In this document: positions 8,710 through 17,332 of the stretch, piece after piece
How the letters are laid out: every line of letters begins with the position of its first letter
How positions within the stretch are numbered: the first letter of the stretch is position 1
Source of the DNA: Massilia kyonggiensis
GTDB taxonomy: Bacteria; Pseudomonadota; Gammaproteobacteria; Burkholderiales; Burkholderiaceae_D
Assembly (NCBI RefSeq): GCF_024756235.1
Contig: NZ_JANUGY010000008.1
Span: forward strand, 372,001 to 436,000
DNA: 64,000 nucleotides
Reading direction: 5' to 3'
Program-made: the position numbers and the translations under genes
Notes under the pieces: model-generated
Seen by the model: the letters and a program-made list of their open reading frames with translations, nothing else
Databases searched by the model: none
Told to the model about the DNA's origin: nothing

Positions 8710-9357
8710 ATGCAGGACATCGAACGCTTCATCCGCGGCTTTTCCCGCTTCCAGCAGCGCTTCATGAGCGAACCGGTCGTGCGCGCCTCCCTGCGCGACG
8801 GCCAGCATCCGTCCACGCTCGTCATCGGCTGCTGCGATTCGCGCGTCGATCCCGCGCTGCTCACGGGCTGCGATCCGGGCGACATCTTCGTCGTCCGGAA
8901 TATCGCCAACCTCGTCCCGCCGTGCACCGCGGACGCGTCGGCCGGCGTCAGTTCCGCCATCGAATTCGCCGTGTGCGGCCTGGAAGTGGCGCGCGTCGTC
9001 GTGCTCGGGCATGCGCGCTGCGGCGGCATCCGGGCCCTGATGTCGGGCAAGCGCGTGACCGACGAGACGGACTTCGTCGCGCGCTGGATGCGTATTGCGG
9101 AACCCGTGCGCGAGGAAGTGCTGCGCGCGCTGCCGCATAAGCACGACGACGCCCGCTGCCGCGCCGCCGAGCAGGCCAGCATCCTCCATTCGCTCGACAA
9201 CCTGATGACCTACCCGTGGCTGCGCCGGCGCGTGGAAGCGGGCAAGGTCGCGCTGCACGGCTGGTACTTCGACATCGAGACCGGCTCGCTGCTCGCGTAC
9301 TCGCCGCGCAAGCAGGAATTCCTGAACCTCGTGCAGCCGCTGGACGCCGCGGCATGA
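8710..9357 (+). CDS. Beta-class carbonic anhydrase
   Basis: 215-residue zinc enzyme interconverting CO2 and bicarbonate. Zinc ligands and dyad are visible: C41-x-D43-S-R45 (CCDSR), then H101 and C104 (GHARCGG); NIANLVPP around residue 64-71 is also typical. It starts one base after the moaA stop, and its own stop overlaps the narX start (ATGA), so moaA, this gene, narX and narL look like one transcription unit. Its place between cofactor synthesis and the nitrate sensor may reflect bicarbonate supply or pH control during denitrification; that is inference. Confidence 0.92.
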   Translation: MQDIERFIRGFSRFQQRFMSEPVVRASLRDGQHPSTLVIGCCDSRVDPALLTGCDPGDIFVVRNIANLVPPCTADASAGVSSAIEFAVCGLEVARVVVLGHARCGGIRALMSGKRVTDETDFVARWMRIAEPVREEVLRALPHKHDDARCRAAEQASILHSLDNLMTYPWLRRRVEAGKVALHGWYFDIETGSLLAYSPRKQEFLNLVQPLDAAA

Positions 9358-11306
9358 CCACGACGCCCGACTACCCGCCGATCCCGGGCCATTTGCGCCT
9401 GTCCACCCGCATCGCCGGTGCCCTGATCGGCTTCCTGCTGCTGGCGCTGACCGCCATCGGCACGACGTTGTGGCTGTCGTGGCAGCTCGAGGGCTCGGCC
9501 GCCGCCATCAACGAGACGGGCGGCGTGCGCAAGCAGGAATACCGTCTCGCGATGCTGCTCAGCCGCGAGGTCCACGCCCCAGGCGGCGGCTATGCCCGCG
9601 ACGCGCGCGCGCAGATCGCGTCGATCGACGCCACCCTCGCGCTGATCGACCGCGGCGACCCGCAGCGCCCCCTCGGGCTGCCGCCCACGGCGACGATCCG
9701 CGACAGCTTTTCCACGGCGACGCTGCGCTGGCAGCGCGAACTGCGGCCGCTCGCGCTGCAGGTGCTGCAGGCACGGGGCGACGAGCGCCTGCCCCCGCTG
9801 CGCGACTTCCTCGGCCGGGTCGATACCTATGTCGCCCAGATCGACGCCATCGTGGGCCTCATCGAACGCGACAACGAGGTGCGCACGTTCTGGCTGCGCT
9901 GCTCGCAGCTCGCGCTGATGGCGCTGGCGATGGGCGGCACCGTCGTCCTCGTGTACCTGATGTTCAGCCTCATCGTCGATCCGGTCGAGCGCCTGCACGC
10001 GGGGATGCGCAGCATGGCCGACACGGATTTCGGCGTCCGCCTGGACGTCGCGAGCCAGGACGAATTCGGCCAGCTCGCGACGGGCTTCAACCGGATGGCG
10101 GACCGCCTGGAACAGGTCTACGCGAGCCTGGAAGACAAGGTGCGCGAGAAGACGGCCGCGCTGGAAGGCCAGAACCGCGAACTGGCGCTGCTGTACGACA
10201 GCGCCGCGTTCCTGCAGGTGCGCCAGACGCTGGAGCCGATGTGCGAAGGCTTCATCGAACGCATCATGCGCTATTTCGGCGCGGACGGGGGCTCCGTGCG
10301 GCTCGTCGACGCCAGCACGGACAAGGTGCACCTCATCGTGCAGGTCGGCCTCTCCGACGACATGGTCAAGGCGGAACGCTGCATGCCCGTCGGCGACTGC
10401 CTGTGCGGCGAAGCGGCGCAAGGCAGGCACCCCGTCGTGCGCCTGCTCCGCACCCTGCCCGATCCGGAGCCGTCGCGCTGCGCGCGCGAGGGGTTCGCGA
10501 CGGTCTCCGTGTTCCAGATCTTCGCCCAGGACCAGCACCTCGGCGTGTTCAGCCTGCATTTCCGCACCGAAAAAAGTTTTAACGACCGGGAAACCGCCCT
10601 GCTGGAAACGCTGGGCCGGCTGCTGGGCACCGCCATCGAAAACATGCGGCTGGCGGCGCGCGAGCGTGAGATGGCCATCTCGGAAGAGCGCAACATGGTG
10701 GCGCGCGGCCTGCACGACAGTATCGCCCAGGGCCTGAACTTCCTCAACCTGCAGGTCCAGATGCTGGAAAAATCCCTGCGCGACGGCGAGCAGCAGGAAG
10801 CGGCCGGCATCGTGCCGCTGCTGCGCGCGGGCGTGCAGGAAAGCTACGAGGACGTGCGCGAGCTGCTGCAGAACTTCCGCAGCCGGCTGGAAGAGGATGA
10901 CCTCAACAGCGCGCTGCGCAAGGCCGTGCGCAAGTTCCGCGACCAGACGGGCGTGGAGGCCAGCTTCAAGGCCGAAGGCAGCGGCGGCCTGCCGTTCCCC
11001 CGCGAGGAACAGCTGCAGCTGCTGTTCATCGTGCAGGAAGCGCTGTCGAACATTCGTAAACACGCGCATGCCGACAAGGTGCTCGTGCAAGTCCGTGATG
11101 GCCAAGACTTTTCCCTATCGATCAGCGATAATGGCGTCGGGTTCGATTCCGCCGCCGTGCCCACGTCAGGCGACAGCCACGTGGGATTGCACATCATGCG
11201 CGAACGAGCCCGGCATATCAACGCCGACCTGGCCATCGAATCCGGGAGCGGCGCCGGCACCACCGTCCGCCTGCACGTCCCGAGCGCGCACCGGCGGGCC
11301 GCTTGA
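9354..11306 (+). CDS. narX: Nitrate/nitrite sensor histidine kinase NarX
   Basis: 650-residue membrane sensor kinase. Start ATG 9354 overlaps the carbonic anhydrase stop. Layout: membrane helix ~20-42; periplasmic four-helix sensor opening with a P-box-like element NETGGVRKQEYRLAM (53-67), which in NarX binds nitrate; second helix ~185-206; HAMP to ~260; a GAF-like central module with cysteines C343, C349, C351 and C376 as in NarX; HisKA_3 dimerisation domain with phospho-acceptor H454 (RGLHDSIAQG); HATPase with NIRKHA and DNGVGF. The response regulator follows 17 bases downstream, completing the NarXL pair. Confidence 0.93.
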   Translation: MTTTPDYPPIPGHLRLSTRIAGALIGFLLLALTAIGTTLWLSWQLEGSAAAINETGGVRKQEYRLAMLLSREVHAPGGGYARDARAQIASIDATLALIDRGDPQRPLGLPPTATIRDSFSTATLRWQRELRPLALQVLQARGDERLPPLRDFLGRVDTYVAQIDAIVGLIERDNEVRTFWLRCSQLALMALAMGGTVVLVYLMFSLIVDPVERLHAGMRSMADTDFGVRLDVASQDEFGQLATGFNRMADRLEQVYASLEDKVREKTAALEGQNRELALLYDSAAFLQVRQTLEPMCEGFIERIMRYFGADGGSVRLVDASTDKVHLIVQVGLSDDMVKAERCMPVGDCLCGEAAQGRHPVVRLLRTLPDPEPSRCAREGFATVSVFQIFAQDQHLGVFSLHFRTEKSFNDRETALLETLGRLLGTAIENMRLAAREREMAISEERNMVARGLHDSIAQGLNFLNLQVQMLEKSLRDGEQQEAAGIVPLLRAGVQESYEDVRELLQNFRSRLEEDDLNSALRKAVRKFRDQTGVEASFKAEGSGGLPFPREEQLQLLFIVQEALSNIRKHAHADKVLVQVRDGQDFSLSISDNGVGFDSAAVPTSGDSHVGLHIMRERARHINADLAIESGSGAGTTVRLHVPSAHRRAA

Positions 11307-11323
11307 ATCGAATGGAGTTGAGT

Positions 11324-12010
11324 ATGGAAGATCCCCGCGAGCCGATCAGCGTGCTGCTGGTCGACGATCACACGTTGTTCCGCAGCGGCGTACGTTCGCT
11401 GTTGCAGCGCAATCCGCGCTTCACCGTCGTCGGCGAAGCGTCGGACGGCATCGACGGCGTGAAGCGGGCGATGCAGCTGAAGCCCGACGTGATCCTGCTC
11501 GACCTGCACATGCCCGGCATGACCGGCGTGGAGACGCTGGAGCTGATCCTGCAGGGCTGGCCCGAGGCGGCCGTCATCATGCTGACCGTGTCCGAGGAAG
11601 GCGAAGACCTGGCCACCGCCCTGCACGCAGGTGCGCGCGGCTACCTGATCAAGAACATCGACGCCGACTACCTGCAGCGCGCCATCGAGCGCGCGGCCGC
11701 CGGCGAATCCGTGCTGGCCGAATCGATGGCCGCCAAGCTCGTGGCCCAGCTGCAGAAACAGCGCGAACCCAAGCCGGCCGCGCCGCCGTCGGAACTGGAC
11801 AAGCTGACGCCGCGCGAGCGCGAGATCCTCGCCTGCCTCGCGCGTGGCGAAAGCAACAAGCTGATCGCGCGCGTGCTGGACCTGGCCGAGAGCACGGTCA
11901 AGATCCACGTGCAGAACATCCTCAAGAAGCTCGGGCTGTCCAGCCGCGTCCAGGCGGCGGTGTTCGCCGTCGAGCAGGGGCTCGGCAGCGGACCCGATCG
12001 GCAAGGTTGA
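11324..12010 (+). CDS. narL: Nitrate/nitrite response regulator NarL
   Basis: 228-residue response regulator. The ATG at 11324 is favoured over TTG/ATG codons at 11303 and 11312 because GGAG lies 6 bases upstream. N-terminal receiver with acidic pocket VDD at 14-15 and phospho-acceptor D60 (ILLDLHMPG); C-terminal LuxR-type HTH (LTPREREILACLARGESNKLIA...STVKIHVQNILKKL). Presumed to activate the narK-narGHJI genes on nitrate, by analogy with NarL. The stop abuts the stop of the convergent hybrid kinase gene with no spacer, so transcription of the two must meet head-on. Confidence 0.93.
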   Translation: MEDPREPISVLLVDDHTLFRSGVRSLLQRNPRFTVVGEASDGIDGVKRAMQLKPDVILLDLHMPGMTGVETLELILQGWPEAAVIMLTVSEEGEDLATALHAGARGYLIKNIDADYLQRAIERAAAGESVLAESMAAKLVAQLQKQREPKPAAPPSELDKLTPREREILACLARGESNKLIARVLDLAESTVKIHVQNILKKLGLSSRVQAAVFAVEQGLGSGPDRQG

Positions 12011-14326
12011 TCAGCGCAGCGCGAGCAGCGCCTCTTTCGCGTCTTCGTACGCGGCGGTGAGCAGCGCCATCTGCTCCTCCGCATCCTCGACATTCTCCGC
12101 CTTCCCCATCAGCTCGAGGTTCGTGCACGGCACCCGCATGCGGTTGGCGCCCACGAAATCGATGCTCGACAACAGGTAATGGGCCGTCGCCGCCAGCAGT
12201 TGCCCGTCGTGCTCGCGCACGGCGTGTTCCAGCTTGTTCAACAGCTGCGGCACCTCGCCCACGAACGCGTTCACGACATCCTCCAGCAGTGACGCATCGT
12301 TGTCGATCGTGCGCAGCTGCGCGATACGGGCCGGGTCCAGCACGGCAGCGCCGGCGCGGCGCGCGGCCACGTGGTCGCGTGCGGCGGCCAGCGCCTTGTC
12401 CAGCACGTCCATCTCGATCGGTTTCGGGACGTAGTCGTTCATGCCCGCGTCCAGGCAGCGTTCGCGGTCGCCCGGCATGGCGTTCGCCGTCATCGCGATG
12501 ATGTAGGGCGCGTTGGCGCCGCGGAAGCGTTCGCGCAGGCGGCGGGTCGCTTCCAGGCCGTCCATTTCCGGCATCTGCATGTCCATCAGGATCACGGGAT
12601 AGTCCTGGCGCTCCAGCGCCGCCACGGCTTCGAGGCCGTTGCCGACGACGTCCGCGCGGTAGCCCAGGTGGCGCAGCAGTTGCCGGATCACCTTCTGGTT
12701 GATCGTGTTGTCCTCGGCGACGAGGATGGCGAGGTCCGTCTCTTCCCTGGCGGGCACCGGCGCCGGCCGCGCTGCCGCCTGGCGTTCCCCCAGCACCTGT
12801 TGCAGCGCTTCCAGCAGCGCGGCCGGCTTGATCGGCTTGCTCAGCCACGCGGAGAATTCGCGCACCGCATCCCCTCCCGCGCCGGTCTGGCGCTGGCCGA
12901 CGGACGTCAGCAACACGAGCGGCAGCGCGGCGCGGTCGCGGTGCTTGCGCAGCTCGGCCGCGAGGCGGGCGCCGTCCATGTCGGGCATCTGCATGTCCAG
13001 CACGGCCACGTCGAACGGGTGGCCGTCGCGCACGAGGTCCAGCGCTTCCACTGCCGACGCGGCGGCCAGCGGCGCCATCCCCCACAACAGCGCCTGCTTC
13101 ATCAGGATGCGGCGGTTCGTCGCGTTGTCGTCCACGATCAGGATGCGGCGTCCGCGTACCGTGGCCGCGCGGTCGCGCAGCACGTGTTCGGCCAACTGGT
13201 CGTCGAACGCGTCGGCGACGATGGCCGCGCTGAACGTCGAGCCGCGTCCCGGCTCGCTGTCCACGGTAAGACCGCCGCCCATCATCTCGGCCAGGCGCCG
13301 GCTGATCGTCAGGCCCAGGCCCGTGCCGCCGTATTTACGCGTCGTCGACGCGTCGACCTGCGTGAACGAGTGAAAGATGTCGTCCAGGCGGTGCGGCGGG
13401 ATGCCGATGCCCGTGTCGCGCACGGCGAACACGAGGCGGTAGCCGCCTTCCGCGCGCGGCTCGCCCGACACGGTGACGACCACCTCGCCGTGGTGCGTGA
13501 ACTTGATCGCGTTCGACAGCAGGTTCACGAGGATCTGGCGCAGGCGTGTCGCGTCCGCGAGGATCGTCGCGGGCACGCCCGGCTCGATCATGTACGCGAG
13601 GTCCAGGTTCTTGTCGCTGGCGCTGGGCGCGAGCAGGTCGAGCGCTTCCTCGACGCAGCGGCGCACCTCGAACGCGTGGCGCTCGAGATCGAGGCGGCCC
13701 ACTTCCAGCTTCGAATAATCGAGCAGGTCGTTGATGATCGAGAGCAGCGCCTCGCTGCTGGAGCGGATCGTCTCCGTGTAGTCGCGCTGCTCGTCGTCGA
13801 TGTCCGTGTGCAGCAGGAGGCTCGTCATGCCGATGACGGCGTTCAGCGGCGTGCGGATCTCGTGGCTCATATTGGCGAGGAACATGCTCTTGGCCTGCAT
13901 CGCGGCTTCCGCACGGTCGCGCGCCAGTTCCAGTTCGCGCTCGTAGGCCTTGCGTTCCGAGATGTCCTGCAGGATCGCCGTGAGGATCACGCGCCCGCCC
14001 GCCGCCGACTTCGAGATCGTCGCCTCGGCCGGGAATTCGCTGCCGTCCTTGCGCACGGCGTAGATCGTGCCCCGCTCGCCCATGCGCCGGGCCGTACGCT
14101 CCCCGTGCTGGAAACCGGCGACCCGTCCCGCGTGGCCGGGCCGGAAACGCGGCGGCATGAGCATCGCCAGGTCCTGGCCCATCACCTCCGCGGCCGTCCA
14201 CCCGAACACCCGCTCCGCACCCTTGTTGAACAGGATGATCTTCTGCTGCTCGTCCGTGCAGATCACGGCGTTTTCGGCGATGTCGATGATGTTGCTGAGC
14301 TGTTCGGGGCTGAGGGTGTGCGGCAT
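12011..14326 (-). CDS. Soluble PAS hybrid sensor histidine kinase with two receivers and C-terminal Hpt
   Basis: 771 residues from the ATG at 14326 (MPHTLSPEQL); a start 15 codons upstream (14371) is possible. No membrane helix. Domains: PAS ~10-125, HisKA with H155 (SHEIRTP), HATPase ~270-385 (NLLSNAIKF, DTGIGI, GTGLGL), two receivers (VLDMQMPDMDG and LMDMQMPEMDG), and a C-terminal Hpt-like domain with ATAHYLLSSIDFVGA, where LKGS is changed to LLSS. It is a full phosphorelay in one protein. It lies convergent to narL and divergent from narK1, so a role in oxygen/redox or nitrate control is plausible but unproven. No cognate DNA-binding output regulator adjoins it. Confidence 0.88.
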   Translation of the reverse strand: MPHTLSPEQLSNIIDIAENAVICTDEQQKIILFNKGAERVFGWTAAEVMGQDLAMLMPPRFRPGHAGRVAGFQHGERTARRMGERGTIYAVRKDGSEFPAEATISKSAAGGRVILTAILQDISERKAYERELELARDRAEAAMQAKSMFLANMSHEIRTPLNAVIGMTSLLLHTDIDDEQRDYTETIRSSSEALLSIINDLLDYSKLEVGRLDLERHAFEVRRCVEEALDLLAPSASDKNLDLAYMIEPGVPATILADATRLRQILVNLLSNAIKFTHHGEVVVTVSGEPRAEGGYRLVFAVRDTGIGIPPHRLDDIFHSFTQVDASTTRKYGGTGLGLTISRRLAEMMGGGLTVDSEPGRGSTFSAAIVADAFDDQLAEHVLRDRAATVRGRRILIVDDNATNRRILMKQALLWGMAPLAAASAVEALDLVRDGHPFDVAVLDMQMPDMDGARLAAELRKHRDRAALPLVLLTSVGQRQTGAGGDAVREFSAWLSKPIKPAALLEALQQVLGERQAAARPAPVPAREETDLAILVAEDNTINQKVIRQLLRHLGYRADVVGNGLEAVAALERQDYPVILMDMQMPEMDGLEATRRLRERFRGANAPYIIAMTANAMPGDRERCLDAGMNDYVPKPIEMDVLDKALAAARDHVAARRAGAAVLDPARIAQLRTIDNDASLLEDVVNAFVGEVPQLLNKLEHAVREHDGQLLAATAHYLLSSIDFVGANRMRVPCTNLELMGKAENVEDAEEQMALLTAAYEDAKEALLALR

Positions 14327-14510
14327 GGCGGTTCCGTGCGACTGGGTCGCGCTAGGGGCAATAAGCGCCATCGTACACGGACCTACGCCTTTGTGACTAG
14401 GCCGCCTAGCTCTATTGCGCTGCCGTGCACACCCCTCCGGCCAATGGTTGGGCTGGCGCCCGCCACGTACGCTTCCATCATCCACAAGTGCTTTTATCAG
14501 GAGAAAAAAA

Positions 14511-15782
14511 ATGAGCACCGACAGACGGCCCCTCGCGGTCCTGGTCAGCAGTACCTTCGCGTTCACGATCTGCTTCGCGATCTGGATGATGTTCGCGGTG
14601 CTGGGCATCCCCATCAAGACGAAACTGGGCCTGAACGAAACGGAATTCGGCCTCCTCGTCGCCACGCCCGTGCTGAGCGGCGCCCTCGTGCGCGTCCCGC
14701 TCGGCATCTGGACGGACCGTTACGGCGGCCGCATCGTGTTCTTCACGCTGATGCTGGCCTGCGCCCTGCCGATCTATCTGATCAGCCACGCCACCGCCTA
14801 CTGGCACTTCCTCGTGCTGGGCCTCTTCGTGGGCCTAGCCGGCGGCTCGTTCTCGGTCGGCACGCCGTACGTCGCGCGCTGGTTCGGCAAGGAACGCCGC
14901 GGCCTCGCGATGGGCGTGTTCGGCGCCGGCAACTCCGGTTCCGCGCTGACCAAGTTCGTGGCCCCCGCGATCATCGCCGCCCTCGGCTGGCAGGCGCTGC
15001 CCAAGGTGTACGCCATCGTGATGGTCGCCACCGCCCTCCTGTTCTGGTTCGGCACCTATTCCGATCCTTCGCACAAATCGGCATCGGGTGAAAGCTTCGC
15101 CGCGCAGATGCGCGTGCTGAAGGACCCGCGCGTGTGGCGCTATTGCCAGTACTACTCCGTCGTGTTCGGCGGCTACGTCGCGCTGGCGCTGTGGATGACC
15201 AAATACTACGTGGGCGAATATGGCTTCGGCCTGAAGGAAGCCGCGCTGCTGGCGGCCTGCTTCTCGCTGCCGGGCGGCGTGCTGCGCGCGCTGGGCGGCT
15301 GGATCTCCGACAAATTCGGCGCCTACAAGGTCACCTGGTGGGTGATGTGGGTGTGCTGGGTGTGCTTCTTCATCCTGTCGTATCCGCAGACCACGATGAG
15401 CGTCAAGACCGTCACCGGCGCGATGGACATGCACATCGGCCTCGGCCCCGTGACCTTCACCCTGCTGCTGTTCGTCGTCGGCGTCGCCATGGCGATCGGC
15501 AAAGCATCCGTGTTCCGCTTCATCGCCGACGATTTCAGCGACAACATCGGCGCCGTGTCGGGCGTCGTCGGCCTGGCCGGCGGCCTCGGTGGCTTCATCC
15601 TGCCGATCATGTTCGGCGCCATCGTCGACCTCACCGGCATCCGTTCCAGCTCCTTCATGCTGCTGTACGGGACCGTGTGCGTGTCGCTCGTCTGGATGCA
15701 TTTCTCGTTCAAACCGCAAACCAAGGCGCCTGTCGCCGCACCGGCGCAGTCCTCGACTAAGCCGCTGCGCAAGGCCGCCTGA
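14511..15782 (+). CDS. narK: NarK-type nitrate/nitrite MFS transporter (NarK1-like)
   Basis: 423-residue major-facilitator carrier with about 12 predicted helices. The ATG at 14511 follows CAGGAGAAAAAAA; an upstream in-frame start at 14415 adds a non-family extension. Visible NNP-family features: ATPVLSGALVRVPLGIWTDRYGG in helix 2/loop (nitrate-binding Arg) and the nitrate-signature-like stretches FGAGNSGSALTKF and VVGLAGGLGGFILP. NarK1-type proteins are thought to be nitrate/H+ symporters. It is followed 27 bases later by a second NarK, then narG, as in many betaproteobacterial nar operons that carry two carriers with different mechanisms. Confidence 0.92.
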   Translation: MSTDRRPLAVLVSSTFAFTICFAIWMMFAVLGIPIKTKLGLNETEFGLLVATPVLSGALVRVPLGIWTDRYGGRIVFFTLMLACALPIYLISHATAYWHFLVLGLFVGLAGGSFSVGTPYVARWFGKERRGLAMGVFGAGNSGSALTKFVAPAIIAALGWQALPKVYAIVMVATALLFWFGTYSDPSHKSASGESFAAQMRVLKDPRVWRYCQYYSVVFGGYVALALWMTKYYVGEYGFGLKEAALLAACFSLPGGVLRALGGWISDKFGAYKVTWWVMWVCWVCFFILSYPQTTMSVKTVTGAMDMHIGLGPVTFTLLLFVVGVAMAIGKASVFRFIADDFSDNIGAVSGVVGLAGGLGGFILPIMFGAIVDLTGIRSSSFMLLYGTVCVSLVWMHFSFKPQTKAPVAAPAQSSTKPLRKAA

Positions 15783-15809
15783 CATCTTCAATAATCACAG
15801 GAGAACATC

Positions 15810-17186
15810 GTGAGTCGTTATCTCATCTCGACCTGGGAACCCGAGGTTCCCGCCTTCTGGCACAGCCGGGGCAAGCCCACGGCCAACCGCAACCTCTGGA
15901 TCTCGATCCCCGCGCTGATGCTGGCGTTCGCGATCTGGATGGTGTGGAGCGTCGTCGTCGTCAACCTGCCGGCCATCGGCTTCAAGTACAGCACCAACCA
16001 GCTGTTCTGGCTCGCCGCCGTGCCGGGCCTCTCGGGCGCCACCCTGCGCATCTTCTACTCGTTCATGGTGCCGATCTTCGGCGGCCGCAAATGGACCGCC
16101 ATCTCCACCGCCTCGCTGCTGATCCCCGCGCTGGGCATCGGCTTCGCCGTGCAGGACGCGAACACGAGCTACCCGACCATGCTCGTGCTGTCGCTGCTGT
16201 GCGGCTTCGGCGGCGGTAACTTCGCGTCGTCGATGGCCAACATCAGCTTCTTCTACCCGAAAGCGCAGAAGGGCTACGCCCTCGGCATGAACGCGGGCCT
16301 CGGCAACCTGGGCGTCTCCGCCGTGCAGTTCGTCGTCCCGCTCGTCATCACCTTCGCCCTGTTCGGCGGCGAACCGCAGACCTGGACCAAGGCCGTGAAG
16401 GGCGTCGTGCAGACCAAGCAGATGTGGCTGCAGAACGCGGGCTTCGTGTGGGTGCCGTTCATCATCGTGAGCACGCTGGCCGCCTGGTTCGGCATGAACG
16501 ATCTCGCATCGGCCAAGGCGTCGTTCGCCGAGCAGGCCGTGATCTTCAAGCGCAAGCACAACTGGCTCATGTGCTGGCTGTACGTGGGCACCTTCGGCTC
16601 GTTCATCGGCTACTCGGCCGCGTTCCCGCTGCTGACCAGCACCCTGTTCCCGCAAGTGAATCCGCTGCAGTACGCATTCGTCGGTCCCCTCGTCAGCGCC
16701 CTCGCCCGCGTGGCAGGCGGCTTCATCGCCGACAAGCTGGGCGGCGCCCGCGTCACCGTGTGGACGTTCGTCTGCATGATCCTGGCCGTGCTGGGCGTGT
16801 TGCACTTCCTGCATGCCGGCAGCTTCGCCGGCTTCTTCGGCATGTTCCTCGTGCTGTTCGCCTGCACCGGCGTCGGTAACGCATCGACCTTCCGCATGAT
16901 CCCCGTGATCTTCCTGACCCTGCACCAGCGCGCCGCGAAGGGCCAGTCGGAAGGCGCCCAGGCGCAGGCCGTCGCCAGTGCCAACAAGGAAGCGGCTGCG
17001 GTCCTCGGCTTCACGTCGGCCATCGCCGCCTACGGCGCCTTCTTCATCCCGAAGAGCTACGGCACCTCGATCGCCCTGACGGGCAGCGCCGATGCCGCGC
17101 TGTGGTGCTTCATCGGCTTCTACGTCACCTGCATCGCCGTCACCTGGTGGTTCTACGCCCGCAAGGGTGCCGAGATCACCTGCTAG
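15810..17186 (+). CDS. narK: NarK-type nitrate/nitrite transporter (NarK2-like)
   Basis: 458-residue MFS carrier, GTG start at 15810 with CAGGAGAAC upstream. It has the E. coli NarK-like N-terminus (RYLISTWEPEVPAFW...NLWISIPALMLAFAIWMVWS), the helix-2 motif GLSGATLRIFYSFMVPIFGGR containing a conserved nitrate-binding Arg, and the nitrate signatures FGGGNFASSMANISFFYPK and AGLGNLGVSAVQF. NarK2-type members are thought to exchange nitrate for nitrite (family knowledge). Ends with FYARKGAEITC, as in NarK. Probably co-transcribed with narK1; a 146-base gap containing a hairpin separates it from narG. Confidence 0.93.
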   Translation: MSRYLISTWEPEVPAFWHSRGKPTANRNLWISIPALMLAFAIWMVWSVVVVNLPAIGFKYSTNQLFWLAAVPGLSGATLRIFYSFMVPIFGGRKWTAISTASLLIPALGIGFAVQDANTSYPTMLVLSLLCGFGGGNFASSMANISFFYPKAQKGYALGMNAGLGNLGVSAVQFVVPLVITFALFGGEPQTWTKAVKGVVQTKQMWLQNAGFVWVPFIIVSTLAAWFGMNDLASAKASFAEQAVIFKRKHNWLMCWLYVGTFGSFIGYSAAFPLLTSTLFPQVNPLQYAFVGPLVSALARVAGGFIADKLGGARVTVWTFVCMILAVLGVLHFLHAGSFAGFFGMFLVLFACTGVGNASTFRMIPVIFLTLHQRAAKGQSEGAQAQAVASANKEAAAVLGFTSAIAAYGAFFIPKSYGTSIALTGSADAALWCFIGFYVTCIAVTWWFYARKGAEITC

Positions 17187-17193
17187 TCATAAA

Positions 17194-17212
17194 GGAGTAG
17201 ACGGCCTACTCC
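17194..17212. promoter_or_regulatory. Inverted repeat between narK2 and narG
   Basis: GGAGTAG / CTACTCC, perfect 7-bp arms around a 5-base loop, 8 bases after the narK2 stop. One arm contains AGGAGTA, which fits the reverse of the NarL heptamer (TACYNMT), but the opposite arm misses the final T and the arrangement is not the classic 7-2-7 pair. It could be a NarL-family site, a processing hairpin separating narK2 from narG, or chance. The rest of the 146-base gap shows no clear FNR box. Confidence 0.3.
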
Positions 17213-17332
17213 GTATGTCACGGCCGGACCGACTTCTTGCGAATACCGCGTAGTCGGCCCGGTCCGTAGACTGAACACAGCTGCACAACACCGAATATCG
17301 AGAGCGCGCCCCGGCGCGCCGTTGGAGAAACC

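Noticed and set aside
14327..14510. Search for FNR or NarL boxes between the hybrid kinase and narK1
   Set aside because: Only TACGCCT, a partial NarL heptamer, was seen; no TTGAT-N4-ATCAA-like site, so not listed.
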